A stretch of 64,000 bases of DNA from Herbiconiux sp. A18JL235 (GCF_040939305.1 NZ_CP162511.1:124001-188000), one strand, 5' to 3'; positions 8,172 through 18,184 are shown, numbered from the stretch's first letter. The notes: a model not told the origin generated them from the letters alone. A program made the numbers and translations.

Positions 8172-10187
8172 TCAGCTGACGTGCACCTCGGGGCGGTGTC
8201 TCGGGTCTGACTCGGCCCGGCGCAGCACCTCGCGCGTGACAGGCGCGACCTCACCGGTGCCCGTCACCAGGTAGCGGAGCATGTTCGAGATGGGGCTGCC
8301 CTCGGTCCAGCTGAAGTAGACGTCGGGCACGACGCCCGTGAGCTCGCGCATCTCGAGCAGCACCGAGGCGATGGTGTTCGGGATGTTGCCGCTGCGCACG
8401 GTGAGCACGCGGTAGCCGAGCCTGGCCTCGCCGTGGACGACGAGGTCTTCTTCGAAGTCGGACGAGTCGGAGGGGATGACCTCGAGGAAGATGACCGGCG
8501 TACCGCGGGGGATGCCCGCGTCGCGGCGCTCCTCGTCGATCTTCTGCCGGTACTCCGCGGCGAGCTCGGCGTCGCTCGTGCCGGCAGGCGCATCCGGTTC
8601 ATGGGCGATGATGCGCAGAGAGTCGTACTCGTCGGCATCGCTCAGCAGGTAGTCGAGCGCCTCGGGGTCGAAGGTCACCGAGGTGGCGCGCAGCTGGAAC
8701 GACCGCTGCACCCTCGACACGACAGACACGACGACGATTCCGAGGATGAACAGGCCTGCGATGCGCACACCGTCGGGCCGCTCGATGATGTTCGCGATCG
8801 TGGTGTAGACGAACACGACGGTGACGATGCCGAACGCGACCATGGCCTTGCGCTGCTTCTTGCGCTTGGCCGAGAGCGTGACGGCGAGCGACGCCGAGGT
8901 GATGAGCACGAGCACTCCTGTGGCGTAGGCGCCCGCCTGTGCGTCGACGTTCGCGCGGAATACGAGCGTGATGATGACGGCGATGGCGGTGAACACGAGC
9001 ACCAGGGGGCGCACGAGTCCGGCCCACTGCGGGGCCATGCCGTACCTCGGCAGGTAGCGCGGCACCAGGTTGAGGAGCCCGGCCATCGCCGAGGCGCCGG
9101 CGAACCAGAGGATGGCGATGGTCGCGACGTCGTAGGCCGTGCCGAAGCCCTCGCCCAGGTACTCGTGGGCGAGGTAGGCGAGCGCGCGGCCGTTGGCGGG
9201 GCCGCCCGCCTCGAACGCCTTCTGCGGGATGAGCAGCGTCGTCGTGACGCTCGAGGTGATGAGGAAGGTGCTCATGATGACGGCCGCCGTGGTGAGCAGC
9301 CGCTTCGTGCCCCGGATGCGCCCCACCGGGTTCGCAGGCGTGTCGCCCTCGTCACCCTTGATCTGCGGCATCACGGCGACACCGGTCTCGAAGCCCGAGA
9401 GCCCGAGCGCGAGCTTGGGGAAGGCGATGAGGGCGATCGCGATCATCATCAGCGGGTCGCCGTGCTGGGTGGTGAGGGCCTTCCACCAGTCGTCGATGAC
9501 GACGGTGTTCGAGGCGACGTGACCGATGGCGACCGCGATCACCACGGCGTTCAGGAGCAGGAACACCGCGACCAGCACCACCGCGATGTTGATGGCCTCC
9601 TTGAAGCCGCGGAGGAAGACGACGGCGAGGGCGAGGATGAGCACGAGCGTGATCGCGATGTTCTGGCCCTGCAGCCAGTCGGGGGCGAACGGGTTCTCGA
9701 TGGCGTGCGCGCTCGCGTCGGCCGCCGAGAGGGTGATGGTGATCATGAAGTCGGTCGCTGCGAAGCCGAGCAGCACCAGCACCACGAGCTTGCCGCCCCA
9801 CCATGGCAGGAGACGCTCCAGCATGGCGATGGAACCCTCGCCGCGGTGACTCTCGCGGGCGACCCGGCGGTACACCGGCAGTGCCCCGAACAGCGTGACG
9901 AGCACGAGCACGACCGTGGCGATGGGGCTGAGCAGGCCGGCCGCCAGCGCGGCGATGGCCGGCTGGTAGCCGAGGGTGGAGAAGTAGTCGACGCCGGTGA
10001 GGCACATCACCCGCCACCACGACCGCGTCTTCTCGGGCTTGACCGCCCCCGGCCCGGGGTGTCGGCCCGCGCGCTCGGAGAGCCCGTCGGTCAGCCAGCG
10101 GCGCAGGCGAGACCCCTGCGGAGCGGGGGCCGGGTGCGGCTCCCCGGGCGTGATCGACGACCCCGCCCCGACGCTCGAAGAAGACAT
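8172..10187 (-). CDS. APC superfamily permease with cytosolic C-terminal domain
   Basis: A 671-residue membrane protein. After a Pro-rich cytosolic N-terminus of about 60 residues come roughly twelve hydrophobic helices; [20 protein letters not shown] near residue 65 matches the first helix of APC transporters, and [17 protein letters not shown] near residue 260 the helix-6 region. The last 170 residues are soluble and mixed alpha/beta, as in permeases with a regulatory cytoplasmic domain. Annotation of relatives is usually amino-acid permease; some long APC members move potassium instead, so the substrate stays open. TATAGA lies shortly before the start, together with GGAG. It follows trxA's promoter region on the same strand. 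Confidence 0.85.
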   Translation of the reverse strand: MSSSSVGAGSSITPGEPHPAPAPQGSRLRRWLTDGLSERAGRHPGPGAVKPEKTRSWWRVMCLTGVDYFSTLGYQPAIAALAAGLLSPIATVVLVLVTLFGALPVYRRVARESHRGEGSIAMLERLLPWWGGKLVVLVLLGFAATDFMITITLSAADASAHAIENPFAPDWLQGQNIAITLVLILALAVVFLRGFKEAINIAVVLVAVFLLLNAVVIAVAIGHVASNTVVIDDWWKALTTQHGDPLMMIAIALIAFPKLALGLSGFETGVAVMPQIKGDEGDTPANPVGRIRGTKRLLTTAAVIMSTFLITSSVTTTLLIPQKAFEAGGPANGRALAYLAHEYLGEGFGTAYDVATIAILWFAGASAMAGLLNLVPRYLPRYGMAPQWAGLVRPLVLVFTAIAVIITLVFRANVDAQAGAYATGVLVLITSASLAVTLSAKRKKQRKAMVAFGIVTVVFVYTTIANIIERPDGVRIAGLFILGIVVVSVVSRVQRSFQLRATSVTFDPEALDYLLSDADEYDSLRIIAHEPDAPAGTSDAELAAEYRQKIDEERRDAGIPRGTPVIFLEVIPSDSSDFEEDLVVHGEARLGYRVLTVRSGNIPNTIASVLLEMRELTGVVPDVYFSWTEGSPISNMLRYLVTGTGEVAPVTREVLRRAESDPRHRPEVHVS

Positions 10188-10245
10188 GGCTCCATCTATA
10201 CACGCCGCCGCCGACGCGCGCGTGACGGAACGGCGGGTCGGGAGC

Positions 10246-11088
10246 TCAGCCGAAGATCATCGGCCGGTCGTCGTCGTCGGTCTCCAGGTCGAGGTCGAGG
10301 TCGACGACGACCGGCACGTGGTCGGAGGGGGCGTCGCCCTTGCGCTCGTTGCGGTCGATGCGGGCGGAGGTGACGAGGTCGGCGAAGGGCTGCGAGCCGA
10401 GGATGAAGTCGATGCGCATGCCCTCGTTGCGCGGGAAGCGCAGCTGCTTGTAGTCCCAGTAGGTGTAGCCCTCGGGCACCAGTGGGCGCACCACGTCGCT
10501 CAGGCCGATCTGCTCGAACGCCGCGAATGCGGCACGCTCGGGCGCCGAGACGTGGGTCGAGCCGGCGAACGCGCCGATGTCCCACACGTCGGTGTCGAGC
10601 GGGGCGATGTTCCAGTCGCCCATGAGCGCGAGCGGCTGGTCGGGGTGCGCGGCGAGCCACGCCTTCGTCTGCTCCGCCAGCTCGGCGAGCCAGGCCAGCT
10701 TGTAGTCGTAGTGCGCGTTCTCGAGCTCGCGGCCGTTCGGCACGTACAGGCTCCACAGCCGCACGCCGTCGACGGTGACGCCGAGCGCGCGGGCCTCGAG
10801 CGGCAGCGAGCCGTCGTCGAGGGCCTTGCCGAAGCCGGGCATGCCGGTGAAGGTGTTCGCCGCATCCGTCATCGGCAGGCGGCTCGCGAACGCCACACCG
10901 TTCCACTGGTTGAGACCGTGCAGCACCACCTCGTACCCGGCCTCGTGGAAGGCGTCGAACGGGAACTGCGACTCCTTGCACTTGATCTCCTGCATCGCCA
11001 GCACGTCGACGTCTTCCCGCACCAGCCAGTCGACGACCCTCCCCACTCGGGCACGGATGGAGTTCACGTTCCAGGTCGCAACACGCAT
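10246..11088 (-). CDS. xth: Exodeoxyribonuclease III (AP endonuclease)
   Basis: A 280-residue member of the exonuclease III / AP endonuclease family, acting in base excision repair by cutting at abasic sites and trimming 3' blocks. It starts with [14 protein letters not shown], has the metal-binding Glu in [12 protein letters not shown] (about residue 34), the catalytic [12 protein letters not shown] (about residue 150), and the C-terminal [10 protein letters not shown]. The acidic tail of about 20 residues is longer than usual. A TAGCGT box lies exactly 6 bases before the ATG, so the message is probably leaderless. It is divergent from the YihY-family gene. Confidence 0.95.
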   Translation of the reverse strand: MRVATWNVNSIRARVGRVVDWLVREDVDVLAMQEIKCKESQFPFDAFHEAGYEVVLHGLNQWNGVAFASRLPMTDAANTFTGMPGFGKALDDGSLPLEARALGVTVDGVRLWSLYVPNGRELENAHYDYKLAWLAELAEQTKAWLAAHPDQPLALMGDWNIAPLDTDVWDIGAFAGSTHVSAPERAAFAAFEQIGLSDVVRPLVPEGYTYWDYKQLRFPRNEGMRIDFILGSQPFADLVTSARIDRNERKGDAPSDHVPVVVDLDLDLETDDDDRPMIFG

Positions 11089-11094
11089 GCCTCA

Positions 11095-11100
11095 ACGCTA
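11095..11100 (-). promoter_or_regulatory. Predicted leaderless -10 box of xth
   Basis: On the reverse strand TAGCGT is followed by 6 bases and the ATG of xth. There is no Shine-Dalgarno. This matches the spacing seen before several other genes in the window. Confidence 0.55.
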
Positions 11101-11170
11101 CCGGCAGCATCCGTCATCGGATGCGCGGGGCGGGACGCACCACTGCCCCGCACCCGCAACGTCCGCTCAC

Positions 11171-11176
11171 TAGGCT
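11171..11176 (+). promoter_or_regulatory. Predicted leaderless -10 box of the YihY-family gene
   Basis: TAGGCT, then 6 bases, then the ATG at 11183. No Shine-Dalgarno is present between them. Confidence 0.55.
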
Positions 11177-11182
11177 GACGGC

Positions 11183-12409
11183 ATGGCGCGAGCGGCACGC
11201 GGAGGCCCCGGCGACGGCGGGCACGACGGCAGGCACGTCGACGACACCGACGCGGCCGCCGTCGACGCCACCCTCCGCGACCGCATCGAGCAGCACACCC
11301 AGCGCCTCCAGGAGCGCTTCGACCAGCCGCTCACCCGCATCACCGCCCTCACGAACGACACCCTCGCGCTCTTCCCCACGCGCGTCTGGCGCCGGTTCCT
11401 CGCCGGCAACGGCTTCCTCCTCTCGTCGGGAATGAGCTACCAGGCGCTGTTCGCCGTGTTCGCCGCGGTCTACGTGATCTTCGCCGTCGCGGGCATCTGG
11501 CTGGTGGGTTCGCCCGAGACGATGGGTGCGCTGATCGAGGTGATCAACACCTACATCCCCGGGCTGATCGGCCCCGAAGGGGTCATCCCCGAGAGCGACC
11601 TGCTCGCGATCGCGAGCTCGAGCACCTCGGTGCTCACCATCACGGGCGTCGCGGCATTCGTGGTGCTCATCTGGACCGCGATCGGCTGGATCACCTATTC
11701 CCGTGTCGCCGTGCGCGCCATCTTCGGTGTGCCACGAGACCCCCGCTCCTACGTGCTGCTCAAGGCGCGCGACTTCGTGGTGGCGCTCGTGCTCGGCGTC
11801 GCCCTGTTCGCCGCCGCCGTGCTCAGCGTCGCCAGCACGGCGGCCCTCGACTGGGTGTACTCGCTGTTCCCGAACGCTCTGCGCGACTGGTCGACGGGCC
11901 TCGTCACCGTGCTCGGGCTCGTCGTCGTCTACCTCATCGACACCATCGCGCTCATGGTGCTGTTCCGTTTCCTCGCCAACGCCCGGCTGACGGTGAAGCG
12001 GATGCTCGGCGGCGCCACCCTCGGAGGAGCCGCCCTGCTCGTGCTGCAGGTCGCCGGCAGCCAACTGCTCGGCGGTGCCTCGCGCAACCCGCTGCTGTCG
12101 ACCTTCGTGGTGTTCATCGCGATGCTGCTGTGGTTCCGGCTGACGAGCGTCGCGACCCTGGTCGCGGCGGCCTGGATCTCGGTTGCCGCCGACGACCGCG
12201 GCGAACTCCTCTACGAGCCGACCGCGAGCGAGCGTGCCGCCATGGAGCACGACGCGCTCGTGCTGGCGGCCGAGATCCGGATGCGCGAGGCCGCCGCAGA
12301 GCTCGCCGACGCCACCTGGTGGCGCCGCCCCGCAGCCCGCTGGCGCCTCGACGCCGCCCGCGAAGAACTCGCCGCGCTCGAAGAGCGCGGTCGCGCGGGC
12401 GCCTCCTGA
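11183..12409 (+). CDS. YihY/BrkB family inner membrane protein
   Basis: A 408-residue protein of the YihY (formerly virulence factor BrkB) family. After a cytosolic N-terminus it has about six transmembrane helices between residues 85 and 335; ARDFVVALVLGVALFAAAVL and LLWFRLTSVATLVAAAWISV are typical, and the family's short NGFLLSSGMSYQALFAVFAA block appears near residue 75. The C-terminal 70 residues are charged, helical and cytosolic. The molecular role of the family is unsettled; older claims of RNase BN activity were withdrawn, and a transport or envelope role is assumed. Leaderless-type promoter. Confidence 0.9.
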   Translation: MARAARGGPGDGGHDGRHVDDTDAAAVDATLRDRIEQHTQRLQERFDQPLTRITALTNDTLALFPTRVWRRFLAGNGFLLSSGMSYQALFAVFAAVYVIFAVAGIWLVGSPETMGALIEVINTYIPGLIGPEGVIPESDLLAIASSSTSVLTITGVAAFVVLIWTAIGWITYSRVAVRAIFGVPRDPRSYVLLKARDFVVALVLGVALFAAAVLSVASTAALDWVYSLFPNALRDWSTGLVTVLGLVVVYLIDTIALMVLFRFLANARLTVKRMLGGATLGGAALLVLQVAGSQLLGGASRNPLLSTFVVFIAMLLWFRLTSVATLVAAAWISVAADDRGELLYEPTASERAAMEHDALVLAAEIRMREAAAELADATWWRRPAARWRLDAAREELAALEERGRAGAS

Positions 12410-12467
12410 GTTCGCCCCGTCCATCGAGGATGCTCAGGTCAGCTTCGCGACAGGGCATAAAATGACG

Positions 12468-12473
12468 TATGCT
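12468..12473 (+). promoter_or_regulatory. Predicted leaderless -10 box of the cell-wall-binding protein gene
   Basis: TATGCT, 6 bases, then the ATG at 12480. The upstream ATGs at 12183 and 12462 lie in or before the promoter and lack a signal peptide directly behind them. Confidence 0.55.
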
Positions 12474-12479
12474 CGCCTT

Positions 12480-14753
12480 ATGAAGGCGACGAAACGATCG
12501 TTTTATGGTGTGATCGCCGTGCTGGCGCTCGGCTCGGCCGTGTTAGCGCAGGGCGCCGCTCACGCGACCGTTCCCGGCTTCGGGGATACCGTCGTCGTGA
12601 GCGCCACTCCTACGGGGGCAAGCGCAGATGGCGACTCCACCGAGTCATCCATATCGGCGGATGCGCGCTATGTGGTCTTCACATCTCACGCCAAGAACCT
12701 CTTGCCCGACAACAAGCCCATCAACGATCAGGTGTACCGGAAAGATCTCGTTACGGGTGAGGTGCGACTCGTCAGCGCCGTGACGGGCTCCGAGAACATT
12801 CCCGGCTCCGGTCCCTCTGCACACGGTTCGATCTCAGCGGACGGTCGCCTCGTCGCTTTCGCGTCATGGGCGGGTAATCTCCAAGCACTTCCGACAGGGT
12901 CGGGTCAGTGGAACGTCTACGTGAGAGACATGGGTAGCAACATCACGCGACTCATCAGCGTGGCATCGAGTGGGATGCGTGCCGGCAACGGGGAGTCCTC
13001 CGACCCCGCCATCTCCAGCGACGGTTCGACCGTCGCCTTCGTGTCCAAAGCCACCGATCTCATCTCCACGTCGACGGTTCCTTCCACTCGAAGCTTCGTT
13101 TACCGCGCGCCCGCGGAGGCTGACGCTACCTCAAGGGTTGAGCTCGTGAGTGTCGCCGATGGTTCGACCGCCGAACACCCGATTCTGCTCGATGCCCTCG
13201 CCGACGAACCATCTGTCTCCGCCGATGGCTCGGTCATCGCCTTCACGACGGCGGCGTCCAATGCGCGACCCAGGGGCAACCCGGCCGGTGCCACTCAGGT
13301 CTACGTTCGAATCGGCTCATCGACGCGATTGGTCTCGGAGTCCCGCAACGGGGGTGGTGTCGGTGGGAACGGAGGATCGTGGATGCCCTCGCTGTCGGGC
13401 GATGGATCGACGATCGCCTATCTGACTGCCGCGACCGACATCGTCGACACACCCGGCACGGGTCGAAACGAGCAGGTGATGGTGCGGAATCTGCGGGAGT
13501 CCTCTTCCACGCTTGTGAGCGTGAACCGTTCGGGAACGTCAGCCGCGAATGATCGGTCGGACTGGCCTGCACTCTCTGCGGACGGTTCGATAGTGACCTT
13601 CACGTCGTGGGCCACGGACCTCGTCGAGTCCGACACCAGGGGGATGGCTCAGGTCTACGCGCGATCCGCCAGAGGTGTCTCGCTGGTGAGTGTCGACCGC
13701 ACCACCGGTGCGGCGGGAAGCGCTTGGTCATGGGACAGCGCCATCTCGGCAGACGGACGTGTCGTGGTTCTGACATCGGATGCGGTGCTGTCAGCGTCTC
13801 CCGGAAGCATCTGGTCGACCATCTACGCGGTCGGGGCGGAGGTGCCGACCATCGAGCGGGTTGCGGGAGTCGACCGCTTCGAGACGTCGGCGAGCATCTC
13901 GGCCCGGGCATTCTCCGCCGGCGTCGATACGGTATATGTCGCGTCTGGGGCGGTCTATGCAGACGCGTTGGCGGTCTCGGCGACGGCCGGGCCGCAGTTC
14001 GCACCCGTATTGCTCACCCCGCGCGACTCGATACCCCCGGCTGCCGCGTCGGAGCTCGGTCGGTTGAGGCCGGGAAAGATCGTCGTCGTCGGAGGGGTGA
14101 ACTCGGTGAGTGATGCCGTATTGAAGGGCCTCGAGTCGTATGCGCCTTCCGTGAGTCGCATCGGGGGCGCTGACCGGTATGAGGTGGCGGTCAACATCTC
14201 GAAGTCCATCTTCGGCAGTGGAGGAATCGCAGTGACGTACATCGCGTCGGGCGAGAACTTCGCAGACGCGCTGTCGGGTTCGGCAGCGGCGGGCTCGCGC
14301 GGCGGACCCGTATTGCTCGTGACAAAGAACTCCGCTCCCGACAGCGTGCTCGCAGAGCTCCGTCGGACGCAGCCCGAGAAGATCGTCGTTCTCGGTGGCC
14401 CGAATACGATCGCCGACTCCGTCGTCGACGCGGTGAAGACCATCGCTCCCACGGAGCGCATCGCGGGCTCCGACCGGTTCGCCACGTCCGCGGCGATCGC
14501 GAGCAACGCCTTTCCGAGCAAGTCGAAGACGGTCTACGTGGCCTCAGGGAACACCTTCCCCGATGCCCTGTCTGGTGCTGCCGCCGCCATCACCCAGCAG
14601 GCGCCGGTTCTACTGGTGGGCCCCGACACCGTGCCGTCGACGGTCGCCCTCGAACTTCAACGCCTCGACCCGACGCGCATCATCGTGCTGGGCGGAACGT
14701 CCAGCATCTCCCGTGACGTCGAGGGAGCACTCCGACAATACGTGATCGGGTGA
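12480..14753 (+). CDS. Secreted surface protein: seven-bladed beta-propeller plus three cell-wall-binding (CWB2) repeats
   Basis: A 757-residue exported protein. A signal peptide (MKATKRSFYGVIAVLALGS, cleavage near AHA, about residue 30) is followed by seven TolB/PD40-like repeats of the form ISADGRLVAFASWAGNL between about residues 50 and 445, which would close a seven-bladed propeller. The C-terminal 300 residues hold three CWB2 repeats, each beginning with ERxAGxDRFETSA and containing VYVASGxxxxDALS and a KIVVLGG strand. CWB2 repeats anchor proteins to the wall through secondary polymers (known from Clostridium). Ligand of the propeller is unknown. Codons are less GC-extreme than in neighbours, which may indicate transfer. 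It has its own leaderless-type promoter. Confidence 0.88.
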   Translation: MKATKRSFYGVIAVLALGSAVLAQGAAHATVPGFGDTVVVSATPTGASADGDSTESSISADARYVVFTSHAKNLLPDNKPINDQVYRKDLVTGEVRLVSAVTGSENIPGSGPSAHGSISADGRLVAFASWAGNLQALPTGSGQWNVYVRDMGSNITRLISVASSGMRAGNGESSDPAISSDGSTVAFVSKATDLISTSTVPSTRSFVYRAPAEADATSRVELVSVADGSTAEHPILLDALADEPSVSADGSVIAFTTAASNARPRGNPAGATQVYVRIGSSTRLVSESRNGGGVGGNGGSWMPSLSGDGSTIAYLTAATDIVDTPGTGRNEQVMVRNLRESSSTLVSVNRSGTSAANDRSDWPALSADGSIVTFTSWATDLVESDTRGMAQVYARSARGVSLVSVDRTTGAAGSAWSWDSAISADGRVVVLTSDAVLSASPGSIWSTIYAVGAEVPTIERVAGVDRFETSASISARAFSAGVDTVYVASGAVYADALAVSATAGPQFAPVLLTPRDSIPPAAASELGRLRPGKIVVVGGVNSVSDAVLKGLESYAPSVSRIGGADRYEVAVNISKSIFGSGGIAVTYIASGENFADALSGSAAAGSRGGPVLLVTKNSAPDSVLAELRRTQPEKIVVLGGPNTIADSVVDAVKTIAPTERIAGSDRFATSAAIASNAFPSKSKTVYVASGNTFPDALSGAAAAITQQAPVLLVGPDTVPSTVALELQRLDPTRIIVLGGTSSISRDVEGALRQYVIG

Positions 14754-14766
14754 CGCGGCCGATGCT

Positions 14767-15252
14767 TCAGTCGTCCGTGAGGGCGGCGGCGTAGGCGCGC
14801 ACGGAGCGGTGGTAGCGCGGGAGGGTGGGTTCGATCGCCTCGAGGGCGACTCGCAGCGCCTCGGCGGAGCGACCCGCGCTGTGCAGGGCGAGGGCGAGGA
14901 ACACGGCGGGTGCGGCGCCGGTGGCGGGATGCTCGGGTGCGTTCCGCAGCATCGTCACGGCCTCCTCGACGCGGCCGAGGTTGCGCAGGGTCGAGGCGTG
15001 CTGGATGGCGAGTTGCGCGGCCCGGCCGGGGTCGACGTCGCGGAGACCGGCCGCGGTGGCGGCGGCGTAGTGCCGGTCGGCCTCCGCCTCACGGCCGCCC
15101 GAGTCGCACGCTCCGCCGAGTTCGAACTCGCCGAGGGCGGGGTGAGGTGCCTGCTCGGCCAGGGCGCGCATCCTGTCGATGCGCTCGTCGTCGTCGACGC
15201 CCTCGTCGGCCCAGAGGTCGGCGACCTCTTTCTCCCAGTCGTCTGCATCCAT
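14767..15252 (-). CDS. Tetratricopeptide repeat protein
   Basis: A 161-residue cytosolic protein predicted all-helical, with Ala-rich helix pairs of TPR type (for example HASTLRNLGRVEEAVTMLRN and LALALHSAGRSAEALRVALE, about residues 85-140). It matches a small actinobacterial TPR family with an acidic N-terminus. Such proteins mediate protein contacts; no partner is apparent from the neighbours. TAGGCT lies exactly 6 bases before the ATG at 15252, so the mRNA is probably leaderless. It is convergent with the surface protein gene, only 13 bases away. Confidence 0.8.
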   Translation of the reverse strand: MDADDWEKEVADLWADEGVDDDERIDRMRALAEQAPHPALGEFELGGACDSGGREAEADRHYAAATAAGLRDVDPGRAAQLAIQHASTLRNLGRVEEAVTMLRNAPEHPATGAAPAVFLALALHSAGRSAEALRVALEAIEPTLPRYHRSVRAYAAALTDD

Positions 15253-15258
15253 TCGGCA

Positions 15259-15264
15259 AGCCTA
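15259..15264 (-). promoter_or_regulatory. Predicted leaderless -10 box of the TPR gene
   Basis: Reverse-strand TAGGCT, 6 bases, ATG. Same geometry and same hexamer as before the YihY-family gene on the plus strand. Confidence 0.55.
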
Positions 15265-15326
15265 GAACGGTGCCCGGTGAGGTCGCGTCGGGTCGCGGAG
15301 GGGTGGCGAGGGGGCAGGATGGGGGC

Positions 15327-16214
15327 ATGGTGACGACGATCGCGGTGACCGGGGCGACGGGTGAGGTGGGCGGGCGCGCGGCGCGCCTGCTGGCAGCCGA
15401 CGGGACGGAGGGCGCGAGGCTGCGCCTGGTGGTGCGCGACTCTGCCCGGGGGGAGCGGGTCGCCGTCGAGCTGAGGGGCGCCGGGGCGGAGGTCGAGATC
15501 GCCGTCGCCGGGTACGGCGACCGCGGCGCCGCCGAGCGGGCCCTCGAAGGAGTCGATGTGCTGTTCATGGTGTCGGCGGCCGAGAGTGCCGACCGTCTGG
15601 AGCAGCATCGATCGTTCGTCGACGCGGCGAGAGCATCCGGAGTCGGGCACCTCGTCTACACCTCGTTCTTCGGGGCGGCGCCCGACGCCACCTTCACCCT
15701 GGCTCGCGACCACTACGCCACCGAGCAGTACATCAGGGAGTCTGGCATCGCCTTCACCTTCCTGCGCGACGACTTCTACGCCGACTTCCTGCCGCTGCTC
15801 GCGGGGGAGGACGGGGTGATCCGCGGCCCGGCGGGTGACGGGAGGGTGGCCGCGGTGGCCCGCGCCGACGTCGCCGACGCGGCGGTCGCCGTGCTGCGCG
15901 ACCCGGCGGCGCACGCGGGAGCCACCTACGAGCTCACCGGCCCGGAGGCGCTCACGCTCGCGGAGGTGGCCGAGCTGCTCACCGAGCTGTGGGGGCGGGG
16001 GCCCATCCGCTACCACGATGAGACGGTCGCGGAGGCTTATGCCTCGCGGGCCGTCTGGGAGGCGCCGCCCTGGCAGCTCGACGCGTGGGTGAGCACGTAC
16101 ACGGCGATCGCGAGCGGCGAGCTCGCCCGCCTCACCGACGACGTGCGGCGGCTCACCGGTCGCCCGCCGCGCTCTCTGCGCGAGCTGCTCACCGCATCCG
16201 GTCGTCAGCCGTAG
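15327..16214 (+). CDS. NmrA-type NAD(P)-binding protein (atypical SDR)
   Basis: A 295-residue Rossmann-fold protein of the NmrA/atypical SDR group. The nucleotide loop is AVTGATGEVGGRAARLL (residues 6-22); LVYTSFFGAAPDATF near residue 110 corresponds to the strand that carries the catalytic Ser in true SDRs, and there is no canonical YxxxK. Relatives include QorB-like quinone oxidoreductases and redox sensors. The C-terminal third is helical and could bind substrate. CAGGAT lies 6 bases before the ATG, but GGGGG could also act as a weak Shine-Dalgarno, so the mode of initiation is open. Confidence 0.85.
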   Translation: MVTTIAVTGATGEVGGRAARLLAADGTEGARLRLVVRDSARGERVAVELRGAGAEVEIAVAGYGDRGAAERALEGVDVLFMVSAAESADRLEQHRSFVDAARASGVGHLVYTSFFGAAPDATFTLARDHYATEQYIRESGIAFTFLRDDFYADFLPLLAGEDGVIRGPAGDGRVAAVARADVADAAVAVLRDPAAHAGATYELTGPEALTLAEVAELLTELWGRGPIRYHDETVAEAYASRAVWEAPPWQLDAWVSTYTAIASGELARLTDDVRRLTGRPPRSLRELLTASGRQP

Positions 16215-16269
16215 AGGAAGATGCGGCGCAGCCTTGTCAGCGGGGGCAGCGGCCGTCATCATCGTGAGC

Positions 16270-17055
16270 ATGAACGACATCTCGCGCCGCTCCGTCATGG
16301 CGGCGGCCTGGTCGGCGCCCGTTCTCGTGGCCGTCGCTGCGGCGCCCTCGGCGGCGGCCAGCGGGCAGCAGACCTCCTCCCTCACCTGGAACTCTCTGAA
16401 CGGTGACTTCCAGGCGCCGAACTCGCTCATCCTCACCATCCCGGCCGGCTCGGCTGCCGTCGGCTCCACGGGCGCGATCGAGCTGTACACCGTCGGCATG
16501 CCGTTCTCGCCGAGCTTCCAGACCCTGCCTGCGGGGTGGAGCTACGGCGCCGTCCCGCCCTCGGGCATCCTGAGCTCCTCCCAGGCGCTCGCCGCCGGCA
16601 GTTACGTCTTCACCACGAACCCGTGGATCGACTGGACGAGCGGCTATGACGTCATTGCGGAGTGGAGCAACAACGGCGAGACGTCGTCGACGCAGATCAA
16701 CGTCGGGCCGGCCGGCCGGCCGACGCTGGCGTGGGATGCGGCGGTCGGGTACTTCGGCGGAACGAACACCCTCACCGTCACGGCCGCGCCCGGCTCGTAC
16801 GCCGTCGGCGAGCTCGCCGCGATCTCGGGTTTCGACTCGGTTCCCACCGCCGTCGCCGCGCCGACGAACGGCTGGATCGACTTCAGGAACGGGGGCCAGC
16901 GCACCTTCCGGAACTTCCAGCTGCCCCCCGGCGCGTCATCGATCGCCTTCACCTGGCCGGAGGGCCAGGGAACCACCTTCGTGACGGCGAGCTTCAGCTC
17001 GTCGGTCAACGCGTTCACGGTGTCGGCGTCGATCCAGCTGCTCGCGGGCCCCTAG
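16270..17055 (+). CDS. Tat-exported hypothetical protein
   Basis: A 261-residue secreted protein of unknown function. The start at 16270 is chosen because it gives a clean twin-arginine signal (MNDISRRSVMAAAWSAPVLV, cleavage near SAAAS); an earlier ATG at 16234 would add residues before it. The mature part is Ser/Thr/Gly/Ala-rich, predicted beta, and contains two similar halves beginning with SLTWNSLNGDF and TLAWDAAVGYF, each followed by a Leu-Thr-(Ile/Val)-rich strand, so it may be a tandem Ig-like or adhesin-like pair. No anchor is seen at the C-terminus. It is convergent with a regulator gene 22 bases away. Confidence 0.75.
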   Translation: MNDISRRSVMAAAWSAPVLVAVAAAPSAAASGQQTSSLTWNSLNGDFQAPNSLILTIPAGSAAVGSTGAIELYTVGMPFSPSFQTLPAGWSYGAVPPSGILSSSQALAAGSYVFTTNPWIDWTSGYDVIAEWSNNGETSSTQINVGPAGRPTLAWDAAVGYFGGTNTLTVTAAPGSYAVGELAAISGFDSVPTAVAAPTNGWIDFRNGGQRTFRNFQLPPGASSIAFTWPEGQGTTFVTASFSSSVNAFTVSASIQLLAGP

Positions 17056-17077
17056 GAACACTGCGCGGGGCGCGTCG

Positions 17078-18022
17078 TCACTCCGACCGCCGGCCCTCCG
17101 CCGCCCACGCCACACCCAGGGCGAACAGCGTCGTGGCTCGGTAGTGCTCCATCGCGGCCGCGATGCGCCGCCGGCCGGTGCGCGGGTTGATGCCGAGCGA
17201 CCGGGAGGCCGATTCGAGCGTGATGCCCTGGCGCATGAGCGTCAGCAGCGGTGTCCATGGATGCTCGGCGGGCAGGATCGGCTCGGCCTGCCACCAGAGC
17301 CGCTCGAAGTAGTCGACGGCCATGCCGCCGAGAGCGGCGTTGCGCACGCCCAGCACGCTCGTGGGGGCGCCTTCGCCCCATTCGAAGGGGAGAGCGAGCT
17401 GGTCTCCGTCGACCCAGAACCAGCTGGGCGGCGAGTCGAGCGTGCGGTACTCGACACCGAAGCTGCTGTAGTGCTCGATCGAGCGCGCGGCGGCGGGCTC
17501 GTCGACCGCCGAGGTGGGGATGATGACGCGTACCGAGGTCTTGCCGGCGAGCGCGCGCCCGAAGCGCGCCGCGCGGTCGGGGTCTGGCTTGAGGAACCGG
17601 GTCACCTCAGGCAGCACCGCGAAGAGCGTGCCCGACTCGTGGGGAGCGTTGTCGAACCAGAGATCTTCCGAGGCGTGCGGGCCGTGCCGGGTGATGACAG
17701 GAACCGGGTCGGCGGTCGTCTCGCCGATCGAGAACTGGCGCAGCATGCGGGGCAGGTCGGCGATGACGCCTTCGATGTCGTCGAGGGCGCTCTGCGCGTC
17801 GCGTCTGAGCTGGGAGGAGCGGGCCGATACCCGCTCGCTCACCCAGGCCGCCGGGTCGGGGTAGGCGAGTTCATCGCCACTGCCGCCGAGCAGCCCGCGC
17901 TCGCGGAGCGCTTCGACGGCACCGCGGGCGGCCGCCTCGTCGAGGTGGGCCAGCTGGGCCGCCTCCGCGATGGTGGCGGGGCGTCCCCTGTGCAGGATGG
18001 CCAGCAGGGTGTCGTCGTGCAC
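17078..18022 (-). CDS. Transcriptional regulator with N-terminal winged helix and C-terminal LuxR-like HTH
   Basis: A 314-residue cytosolic protein. The N-terminus (about residues 1-60: ATIAEAAQLAHLDEAAARGAVEALRERG) looks like a winged-helix domain, a pattern of TrmB-like regulators. The centre (about 100-230) resembles a phospholipase-D-like or sensor fold with an arginine strand (SVRVIIPTSAVDE). The C-terminus (LESASRSLGINPRTGRRRIAAAM) is a LuxR-type helix-turn-helix. The GTG at 18022 is chosen because the frame further upstream reads through antisense of pyrE. Targets unknown; it faces the divergent pyrE promoter. Confidence 0.8.
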   Translation of the reverse strand: MHDDTLLAILHRGRPATIAEAAQLAHLDEAAARGAVEALRERGLLGGSGDELAYPDPAAWVSERVSARSSQLRRDAQSALDDIEGVIADLPRMLRQFSIGETTADPVPVITRHGPHASEDLWFDNAPHESGTLFAVLPEVTRFLKPDPDRAARFGRALAGKTSVRVIIPTSAVDEPAAARSIEHYSSFGVEYRTLDSPPSWFWVDGDQLALPFEWGEGAPTSVLGVRNAALGGMAVDYFERLWWQAEPILPAEHPWTPLLTLMRQGITLESASRSLGINPRTGRRRIAAAMEHYRATTLFALGVAWAAEGRRSE

Positions 18023-18184
18023 GCTCGCTCCTCGGCGCGGTCGCGGCTCCGCCTGCCGGGTGCCGGTGCGCTCATCGTGCCCGGGTGCGATCCCGACCGC
18101 AAGTCGCGCGGACAGCGCCTTCGAGAGCCCTCGACCGCATGCCGCGCGGCCACCGTCTGCCGAAGCCGGATGCGACCCGCCCCG

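Noticed and set aside
8433..10373. A 646-residue plus-strand frame
   Set aside because: It lies antisense to the APC permease gene, whose motifs and membrane helices are clear.
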